Source: Bacteroidota bacterium
Lineage (GTDB): Bacteria > Bacteroidota > Bacteroidia > Chitinophagales > UBA10324
Reading direction: 5' to 3'
Assembly (NCBI GenBank): GCA_018267315.1
Contig: JAFDYS010000019.1
Coordinates: 1-64,000, forward strand
DNA: 64,000 nucleotides
Numbering within the stretch: position 1 is the stretch's first letter; every line of letters starts with the position of its first letter. Both the position numbers and the translations under genes were made by a program. The notes under the pieces were generated by a model. It saw nothing but the letters and a program-made list of their open reading frames with translations, was not told the origin of the DNA and did not search any database. Shown here piece by piece: positions 46,168-52,388 of the stretch.

Positions 46168-46267
46168 ATGTCCTCGCGGGGTCTTCAGCATGAGACCCCG
46201 TGCTGAGTGTTTCGATCCGCAGGGTCTTCTTCGAAAGACCCCGCAGCGACTCCGGACAAACACTTCT
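46168..46267 (+). repeat. Repeat type 2, copy C (100 bases, most complete)
   Basis: Two perfect hairpins: CGGGGTCT-TCAGCATG-AGACCCCG (46177-46200) and GGGTCTT-CTTCGA-AAGACCC (46222-46241). The outer halves also pair with each other (GCGGGGTCTTC with GAAAGACCCCGC), and AGTGTTT near the middle pairs with AAACACT at the end, so alternative folds are possible. Confidence 0.88.
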
Positions 46268-46297
46268 CTCACATTCCAAAACTTTTCTTCGCCCCTC

Positions 46298-46371
46298 AGC
46301 CGTGTCTCTCGAAGAGGACACGGCGTTATTCAATGCGCCGTGTCGGCAACCTTCGGAAGCCAGACACGGCT
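46298..46371 (+). repeat. Repeat type 1, copy 3 (74 bases)
   Basis: Perfect ends AGCCGTGTCT / AGACACGGCT and perfect inner hairpin ACACGGCG / CGCCGTGT. It follows type 2 copy C by 30 bases, giving the order 2-1-2-1 in the right array against 1-2-2 in the left array. Confidence 0.88.
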
Positions 46372-46449
46372 ACGGTGAAGTTCTCGACAAGCTCGAACTG
46401 ACCTTCGCTTAATGTCCCTGGTAGGACACCAACCACAAAATGGAAAGTG

Positions 46450-46476
46450 AAGTCCAAAACTTTTCTGAACTTCATT
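46450..46476 (+). repeat. 27-base direct repeat, right copy
   Basis: Partner of 46141-46167. It lies inside the longest frame of the C1 peptidase gene (46440 start) but 30 bases before the preferred ATG at 46506, another reason to reject the longer start. Confidence 0.8.
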
Positions 46477-46505
46477 CAAATTTCCATCCTTCAAAAACAC
46501 ATGTT

Positions 46506-48476
46506 ATGGCCACCACGAAAAAAAATCTATGGAAGAAAAACGCCCGCCCGGACGTGATTGACTTCCGCGACAAGCTCTTTGAACCCACACTCAAAGAAGT
46601 CCCTCCCGTACTTCCTCTCGAAAATTTCATGAAAGCAGAAGCACCCATCCTCGATCAGGGCCAGGAGGGCGCCTGCACGGGATTTGCCCTAGCCACGGTG
46701 GCGCATTACCTGCTGCGCATGCGGGCGGTGCAGCCGGATGAAACACAGGTGAGTCCCTTCATGTTTTTCTCCATCGCAAAAAAATATGATGAGTTCGCCG
46801 GTGAAGACACCGATTACAGCAGCGCCCGCGGCGCCATCAAAGGATGGCACAAACACGGCGTGTGCAGTCTGAGAAACTGGGGAAAGAGTTATGACGGCGT
46901 GTACAACCGCAAGATTGCGACGGATGCAGCCAAGCGGCCGCTCGGCGCTTACTACCGAGTCAATCATAAAGACCTCGTGAGCATGCACTGCGCTATCAAC
47001 GAAGCGGGCATCCTGTATGTGTGCGCCGATGCCGATGACGGCTGGGATGAAACCGGCAGTGACGGCATCATCCGCACCAATGGCGAGAATGCCGCCGGTC
47101 ATGCTTTCGTGATTGTAGCTTATGACGAAAAAGGATTCTGGATACAAAACAGCTGGGGCAAAATCTGGGGCAAAGGCGGCTATGCGCATCTTAATTATGA
47201 CGACTGGCTGAAGTACGGCTATGACTGCTGGGTGGTGCGACTCGGCGCGCCGGTGATTCTTTCTGCTGAACAAACTTCAGCGGCAAGCCGCCATGCTGCC
47301 GCTTCATCCGCCCAGGATGGAAATACGTTTCTTGATTTCCGTCCGCACCTCATCAGCATCGGCAACAACGGAAAGCTAAAGACCACGGATACCTACGGTA
47401 ATGATGAAACGGAGGTGGCTGATATTTTCAGAAATCAGTTCGCCGAGATCACCAAAAAGTGGAAGAAGAAAAGATTGCTGCTGTATGCCCACGGCGGACT
47501 GGTGCCCGAAGAAACGGCGCTGCAGCGGTTAGCCGATTACCGGCAGGTACTGATGAATCACGAGATATACCCGGTGTTTTTCATCTGGCATACGGGCTTG
47601 TGGGATTCCGTCAAGAACATCCTGCAGGATTTTCTGAGGAAGCGGGCCACCGGTGCTACGGGAAAAATCGGCGACTTCTTTCTCGACCGGCTTGATGACG
47701 GTATCGAGATTCTCGCCCGCAAACCGGGTACGGCCATCTGGGAAGAGATCAAAGAAAATGCGCTTGCTTCCACTTCACTCAAAGATGGTGCGGCACAAAT
47801 CACCTGCACCTACATTGACGAACTACTGAAGAATGATTCATCCATTGAACTGCACGCCGTGTCGCACAGCGCCGGAAGCATTTTTGAAGCGCCGCTGCTT
47901 CAACTGCTCTGCACGAGAGGTAACATTAAGTCAGGAACAATGAAAGGCCGGAGAGGTATGGGGCATGTGCTGAAGAGCTGCACGCTGTGGGCACCGGCCT
48001 GCACCATTGAACTTTTCAAGAGTGATTACCTGCCGCTGCTGCAGTCGGAGCAGATGCAGCAACTCACGCTGTACACTTTAACGGATCAGGCCGAACAGAA
48101 TGACAACTGCGGAGGCATTTACAACAAATCATTGCTGTACCTCGTGTCAAACGCATTTGAAAGAATCACCCCTGATAAAAGATATGGCAAACCGATTTTA
48201 GGAATGGAGGAATTCATTGCCCGCGATCAGTCGCTGCGTGAGGTGTTTGATCCGGAAACAAATTGGATCACGTCACCCAACCTGCTTGTGAACAAGCCGT
48301 TTCAGTTTTGCTCGGCCACCAAACATGGCGACTTTGATGACAATGAGGATGGCGTGCGTTCTACGTTCCGCAGATTACTGAATGATCCCTATGCGCAGCT
48401 TGATTTCCGTTTTCACCGCTCTAATGCCAGCAACACAGAGCGAAAAGCATTCCTTGACAAGAAAATCAGCGGGTAG
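46506..48476 (+). CDS. Papain-like (C1) cysteine peptidase fused to an alpha/beta hydrolase-like domain
   Basis: A 656-residue protein from ATG 46506; the frame opens at 46440, but those 22 codons come from the repeat. N-terminal half: a C1-family papain fold with Gln and catalytic Cys57 in LDQGQEGACTGFALA, His199 in GHAFVIVAYDE and Asn215 in WIQNSWG, so the triad is intact. Residues about 320-656: a second hydrolase-like domain with oxyanion-type YAHGGLV, strand VFFIWHTG, and nucleophile elbow AVSHSAGSIFEAP (Ser455; Ser replaces the first Gly of GxSxG), resembling lipase-like hydrolases. There is no signal peptide, so it is probably cytosolic or released by lysis. No partner gene is obvious; the gene overlaps the converging ABC exporter by 11 bases. 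Substrates are unknown. Confidence 0.82.
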   Translation: MATTKKNLWKKNARPDVIDFRDKLFEPTLKEVPPVLPLENFMKAEAPILDQGQEGACTGFALATVAHYLLRMRAVQPDETQVSPFMFFSIAKKYDEFAGEDTDYSSARGAIKGWHKHGVCSLRNWGKSYDGVYNRKIATDAAKRPLGAYYRVNHKDLVSMHCAINEAGILYVCADADDGWDETGSDGIIRTNGENAAGHAFVIVAYDEKGFWIQNSWGKIWGKGGYAHLNYDDWLKYGYDCWVVRLGAPVILSAEQTSAASRHAAASSAQDGNTFLDFRPHLISIGNNGKLKTTDTYGNDETEVADIFRNQFAEITKKWKKKRLLLYAHGGLVPEETALQRLADYRQVLMNHEIYPVFFIWHTGLWDSVKNILQDFLRKRATGATGKIGDFFLDRLDDGIEILARKPGTAIWEEIKENALASTSLKDGAAQITCTYIDELLKNDSSIELHAVSHSAGSIFEAPLLQLLCTRGNIKSGTMKGRRGMGHVLKSCTLWAPACTIELFKSDYLPLLQSEQMQQLTLYTLTDQAEQNDNCGGIYNKSLLYLVSNAFERITPDKRYGKPILGMEEFIARDQSLREVFDPETNWITSPNLLVNKPFQFCSATKHGDFDDNEDGVRSTFRRLLNDPYAQLDFRFHRSNASNTERKAFLDKKISG

Positions 48477-50253
48477 GAGAAACGATGCCCTGCACCACGG
48501 CTTCCTTTTTTCTGAACTGAAGTTCATAAAGGTTCTTGTAGTGTCCGTCAATGGCAAGCAACTCTTCGTGGCTTCCCATTTCTTTCACTTCACCTTTATC
48601 CAGCACGAGAATCTTGTTCGCATGCTGAATGGTGGATAGGCGATGGGCGATGATGATCGAAGTTCTTCCGGTGATGAGTTTCTCAATTGCCTGCTGAATG
48701 AGTTGTTCTGATTCGGTGTCAATGGACGAGGTGGCTTCATCGAGGATCAGAATCCGCGGATCGTAAACGAGGGCGCGTACAAACGAAATCAGTTGCCTTT
48801 GTCCGATGGAAAGCGTGGCGCCGCGCTCCATTACATTATGGTTATACTGGTCAGGCAGTCGCTCGATCCATTCTGCAATGCCGCACAACTCAGCGGCCTG
48901 ATGCACCTGCTCTTTCGTAATAGCGGGGTTTCGGAGTGTGATGTTGTCCATGATGCTCCCTGAAAACAGGAATACATCCTGCAGCACTAATCCGATCCGG
49001 CTGCGCAGCGCGGATAATTCATAGTCACGGATATTTATGCCGTCAAGTTTGATGGCGCCCTCCTGTATTTCATAAAAACGGCTGAGCAGATTGATGATCG
49101 AAGTTTTGCCGGCACCGGTGGCGCCCACGATGGCCAATGTTTCTCCCGCATTCACTTCAAAAGAAACATTCTTCAGAACAAAATTCTTTTCATCATAGGC
49201 GAATGAAACGTTCTCGAAAGCGAGATCTCCTTTGATGTGATCGGCAGTCGTTGTTCCCTCATTCGGCATTTTATCGTCGTTGTCAAGCAATTTGAAAACA
49301 CGTTCGCTGGCCACCATACCCATTTGAAGTGTGTTGAATTTATCGGCCAACATCCTGATGGGACGAAACATGAGGTTGATATACATGATGAAGGAAATGA
49401 TGGTGCCCACACTGGCGCGTTCCCGAATCGCTTCACCCGCGCCATACCAAACCAAAAGGCCAAGCGCCATCGCCGAAATGATTTCCACCACGGGAAAGAA
49501 GATGGAGTAATACCAGATGCCGCGAACGTTAGCCGTGCGGTGGTCACGGTTGATCGCCATGAATTTTTTCATCTCACGCTCTTCCGCATTGAAAACCTGC
49601 ACCACGGTCATTCCTGTAATGTGCTCCTGCAAAAAGGCATTGAGCCGCGCCACCTGGTTTCGTACTTCCGTAAATGATTTGCGCACGCCTTCTTTAAAGA
49701 TGTAAGCCGCAATCAGCAAAATGGGAAGTACGGAAAGCGTAACGAGGGTGAGCTGCCAGGAAGAGTAAAACATCATCGTCAGCACGGCGATAAGCGTGAG
49801 CAGGTCGCTGAGAATGGTGATCACGCCTTCGGCAAAAATGTCGTTGATGGCTTCCACATCATTGATCGTTCTGGTTACCGATGTGCCGATGGGAGTACGA
49901 TCGAAGTAGCGAAGATTCAAACCCAGCACATGCTGATACACCCTTGTACGCAAATCCCTCACGATGGATTGCCCGAGCCGGTTGGTGTTGTAAGTGAAGT
50001 TGTATGACAGCGCTCCCTGGATGAGCAACAGAATCATCATGGCGGCCGTCATGGTCACGAGCATATTCCAGTCCCCGGCCATAATGTGCCTGTCCACCGT
50101 AATCTGGATGAGCATGGGAGTAATCGGCGTAAGCATGGCGGTGATTACAGCAATCATTACGGCCGCATAAAAACGCTTGCGATAGGGCTTAATTAAACCC
50201 ATGACCCGCCTGAGCAGCGATACATCAATAATCTTGTTCAGAATTTTTTTCAA
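48466..50253 (-). CDS. MsbA-like ABC exporter (fused permease and ATPase)
   Basis: A 595-residue half-transporter. Six membrane helices lie within residues about 28-310 (FYAAVMIAVITAMLTPITPM, then LVTMTAAMMILLLIQGALSY and so on), followed by an ATPase domain with Walker A GATGAGKTS, Q-loop LVLQDVFLFSGS, signature LSIGQRQ, Walker B ILILDEATSSID and switch His in IAHRLSTIQ. It works as a homodimer or with a partner that is not seen here; lipid or drug export is usual for the group. A TTG start at 50253 is the longest option, and an exact -7 element 43 bases upstream supports it. A degenerate copy of its 3' end is found at 45785-45874. Confidence 0.92.
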   Translation of the reverse strand: MKKILNKIIDVSLLRRVMGLIKPYRKRFYAAVMIAVITAMLTPITPMLIQITVDRHIMAGDWNMLVTMTAAMMILLLIQGALSYNFTYNTNRLGQSIVRDLRTRVYQHVLGLNLRYFDRTPIGTSVTRTINDVEAINDIFAEGVITILSDLLTLIAVLTMMFYSSWQLTLVTLSVLPILLIAAYIFKEGVRKSFTEVRNQVARLNAFLQEHITGMTVVQVFNAEEREMKKFMAINRDHRTANVRGIWYYSIFFPVVEIISAMALGLLVWYGAGEAIRERASVGTIISFIMYINLMFRPIRMLADKFNTLQMGMVASERVFKLLDNDDKMPNEGTTTADHIKGDLAFENVSFAYDEKNFVLKNVSFEVNAGETLAIVGATGAGKTSIINLLSRFYEIQEGAIKLDGINIRDYELSALRSRIGLVLQDVFLFSGSIMDNITLRNPAITKEQVHQAAELCGIAEWIERLPDQYNHNVMERGATLSIGQRQLISFVRALVYDPRILILDEATSSIDTESEQLIQQAIEKLITGRTSIIIAHRLSTIQHANKILVLDKGEVKEMGSHEELLAIDGHYKNLYELQFRKKEAVVQGIVSPTR

Positions 50254-50296
50254 GAAGAAAAAGGGCAGCCGTATAACCTGCTGAAGCCGAATGCTT

Positions 50297-50304
50297 CAAA
50301 ATTA
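50297..50304 (-). promoter_or_regulatory. -7 promoter element (TAATTTTG, minus strand) of the ABC exporter
   Basis: An exact TAnnTTTG match on the minus strand, 43 bases before the TTG start at 50253. Confidence 0.5.
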
Positions 50305-50346
50305 CTTAAAAGGACAAATGTCATAGAGGGATTGGCGCGCTGTGGC

Positions 50347-50354
50347 TATCTTTG
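50347..50354 (+). promoter_or_regulatory. -7 promoter element (TATCTTTG) of the esterase gene
   Basis: An exact TAnnTTTG match, 22 bases before ATG 50377. It lies inside the longest reading frame (from 50332), which rules out that upstream start. Confidence 0.6.
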
Positions 50355-50376
50355 CCACTTCAAAAAATACCGAAGC

Positions 50377-51108
50377 ATGCAACGTGAAACAACATCCTGG
50401 TTCAGTCCTTCAGTGAATAAAGAAATGCCGGTGGCCGTCTATGGCCACTACGGCTTTGCCCTTCTGCTCGTGCCAACGGCCGGCGCCGATTACCTCGAGT
50501 ACGAGCGTTTTCAAATGATGGAGGACCTGGCGCCCCTGGTGGATTCCGGAAAGGTGAAAGTCTTTTCCATTGATAGTCTGAATAAGGAAAGCTGGCTCAA
50601 CAATGAAATGGATCCCTACCAGAAAGCAGTGCGCCACCGGCAGTGGAATGATTATGTATACAATGAAGTGATTCCGTATATCAAGAGCAAAACCAGCGAT
50701 GAAACGCCGGTGTATGTGAGCGGTGCTTCTTTCGGAGCGCTTCATTCCGCCAACCTGTTTTTCAAACGACCGGACATTATTAACGGATTCATCGCCATGA
50801 GCGGTGTGTATGATCTAACGGAATACACGAAGGGTTACTTCGACATGGAGGTTTATTACAACAGTCCGTGTCACTACCTGCCCAATCTTGCTGACCACAG
50901 CATTCTTGAACAAATCAGGAAGAGTCAGCACATACACATACTTACCGGCAGCGGGGCGTATGAAGACCCGAACCACTCACGCCGCCTCGCCGAAACGCTT
51001 TACGGCAAAAACATCTGGTATGAGCTCGACATCTGGGGTGAAGATGCTCCTCACGATTGGCCGACCTGGAGAAACATGTTGCCGCACTATCTGCATTCGA
51101 GATTCTGA
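50377..51108 (+). CDS. Esterase-D-like alpha/beta hydrolase
   Basis: A 243-residue cytosolic-looking hydrolase; there is no signal peptide. It fits the putative esterase family (PF00756-type): YLEYERFQMMEDLAPLVDSGKVKVFSIDSL near the start is the pattern, then nucleophile Ser in YVSGASFGALHSANL, an MSGVYDLTEY strand, LTGSGAYEDPNHSRRLAE, and the catalytic His in DAPHDWPTWRNMLPHYL. Homologues with the 'WPTWR' ending are widespread uncharacterised esterases. It is divergent from the ABC exporter and convergent with superoxide dismutase, sharing a bidirectional terminator. Confidence 0.85.
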   Translation: MQRETTSWFSPSVNKEMPVAVYGHYGFALLLVPTAGADYLEYERFQMMEDLAPLVDSGKVKVFSIDSLNKESWLNNEMDPYQKAVRHRQWNDYVYNEVIPYIKSKTSDETPVYVSGASFGALHSANLFFKRPDIINGFIAMSGVYDLTEYTKGYFDMEVYYNSPCHYLPNLADHSILEQIRKSQHIHILTGSGAYEDPNHSRRLAETLYGKNIWYELDIWGEDAPHDWPTWRNMLPHYLHSRF

Positions 51109-51128
51109 GCCGGCATCTTAGAAAATGA

Positions 51129-51156
51129 AAAGCGCTCTTCGAAAGAAGAGCGCTTT
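51129..51156 (+). terminator. Strong stem-loop terminator shared by esterase and superoxide dismutase genes
   Basis: A perfect 12-bp stem (AAAGCGCTCTTC / GAAGAGCGCTTT) with a GAAA tetraloop, followed by ATTTTTTAT on the plus strand. It lies 20 bases after the esterase stop and 27 bases after the stop of the converging dismutase gene, so it probably serves both. Confidence 0.88.
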
Positions 51157-51183
51157 ATTTTTTATCTGATCCTTTGTGACCAG

Positions 51184-51792
51184 TTACTTCGCAGCAGCGA
51201 GCCGGTGATTCACCTCATCCCAGTTGATCACATTCCAGAATGCTGAGAGATAATCCGCACGGCGGTTCTGATATTTAAGATAGTAAGCATGTTCCCAAAC
51301 ATCCACTCCGAGAATGGGTGTGCCTTTCACTTCAGCTATATCCATTAACGGATTATCCTGATTGGGTGAAGAAACAACCTGCAGCTTCTTATCAGCATTT
51401 ACGATCAGCCAGGCCCAACCGCTGCCGAAACGAGTCATGCCGGCATTCGTGAACTGATCATAGAATGTCTGGAAGTTTCCGAAGTCGCGGTTGATGGCCG
51501 CTTCCACATCGCCTTTAGGTGATCCGCCACCACCGGGTTTCATGAGCGACCAGAACATGGTGTGATTGTAATGACCGCCGCCATTGTTTCGCACGGCAGC
51601 CGGTAGTTTGGAAATGCCTTGCAGAATTTGCTCGATGCTCCATCCGGCTTCAGGTTTTCCCTCGAGCGCTTTATTCAGGTTGGTGACGTAAGCGCCGTGA
51701 TGTTTGTCATGATGAATCTGCATGGTTTGCGCATCAATGTGTGGTTCGAGCGCATCGAATCCGTAAGGAAGAGGGGGAAGTTCAAATGCCAT
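51184..51792 (-). CDS. Superoxide dismutase, Fe/Mn type
   Basis: A 202-residue dismutase that converts superoxide to oxygen and H2O2. Metal ligands are His27 ([12 protein letters not shown]), His77 (YNHTMFW), Asp164 and His168 (DVWEHAYYL). [11 protein letters not shown] and the GSGWAWL block are family signatures. The sequence does not by itself settle iron against manganese. No signal peptide. An exact -7 element is 87 bases upstream, giving an unusually long leader of about 80 bases for this window, in which post-transcriptional control could act. Confidence 0.96.
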   Translation of the reverse strand: MAFELPPLPYGFDALEPHIDAQTMQIHHDKHHGAYVTNLNKALEGKPEAGWSIEQILQGISKLPAAVRNNGGGHYNHTMFWSLMKPGGGGSPKGDVEAAINRDFGNFQTFYDQFTNAGMTRFGSGWAWLIVNADKKLQVVSSPNQDNPLMDIAEVKGTPILGVDVWEHAYYLKYQNRRADYLSAFWNVINWDEVNHRLAAAK

Positions 51793-51879
51793 AGTTGTTC
51801 AGTTTTGATTGAGTGAAATAATTGTGTTTTTAAAAAACGTGCTTCACCATTAAGCAGCGAAGCAATGCAATTGGAATTG

Positions 51880-51887
51880 CAAAGATA
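51880..51887 (-). promoter_or_regulatory. -7 promoter element (TATCTTTG, minus strand) of superoxide dismutase
   Basis: An exact TAnnTTTG match on the minus strand, 87 bases before the ATG at 51792. Confidence 0.5.
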
Positions 51888-51950
51888 ACTGAAGCAAATG
51901 CCAGTTAGTTCATTTCCGCTACAAGGACAGGATTAAGAATGGGAAAAATC

Positions 51951-52364
51951 TCAGGCGAGATTGAAAGCGATATTTACCTTGCGGCCGCCGTCAATAAACT
52001 CAACTTTATCAGCAAGAGAGCGCATGAGAAAGATGCCTCGGCCGCTGGGCTTATCAAGGTTCTCCGGTGCAGTTGGATCGATGATCACACCGGGATCAAA
52101 TCCTTCGCCTTCATCCGCCACCACGAAGGAAAGCAGGTTGCCGTCCTTTTCCATTTTGATGGAAACCTTCTTGGCCGGATTGTTTTTGTTGCCATGCACA
52201 ATGGCATTGTTCACCGCTTCACTGAGAGATACGAGAATGTTTGCCTCCATTTCTTCAGAGAGCTGGAGGTCAGTCTTGAGGACTTCCACAAATGCTTCCA
52301 CTTTGTTTACGTTTTCCGGAACTGAAGCGAACTCCAGTTCGCGGCTAGTTTGTGAACCAACCAT
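51951..52364 (-). CDS. RsbW/anti-sigma-factor-like ATP-binding protein
   Basis: A 137-residue GHKL ATPase of the serine-kinase/anti-sigma group. The N-box is LSEAVNNAIVHGNKNN, the G1 box DEGEGFDPG and the G2 box GRGIFLMRSLAD; no phosphoacceptor His domain is present. RsbW-like proteins bind sigma factors or phosphorylate an anti-anti-sigma partner. No partner or STAS protein is adjacent. It lies 24 bases downstream of the huge DUF4175 gene on the same strand, so the two are probably one operon. The conserved E-x-N-N-A pattern keeps the Mg-binding Asn. Confidence 0.88.
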   Translation of the reverse strand: MVGSQTSRELEFASVPENVNKVEAFVEVLKTDLQLSEEMEANILVSLSEAVNNAIVHGNKNNPAKKVSIKMEKDGNLLSFVVADEGEGFDPGVIIDPTAPENLDKPSGRGIFLMRSLADKVEFIDGGRKVNIAFNLA

Positions 52365-52388
52365 AACAGGTAATTAACTTGGTGTTTT

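Noticed and set aside
37477-46371. Repeat arrays as a CRISPR array
   Set aside because: Only a few copies, unequal spacing, no unique spacers of constant length, and no cas genes in the window.
45892-46412. Several open frames of 60-80 codons inside the 46-kb repeat array
   Set aside because: They overlap each other in different frames, recur with each repeat copy, and consist only of translated palindromes; similar frames appear in the left array at 37.4-37.7 kb.
50332-50376. Start at 50332 for the esterase
   Set aside because: An exact -7 element lies inside this extension, and the extra residues do not resemble a signal peptide.
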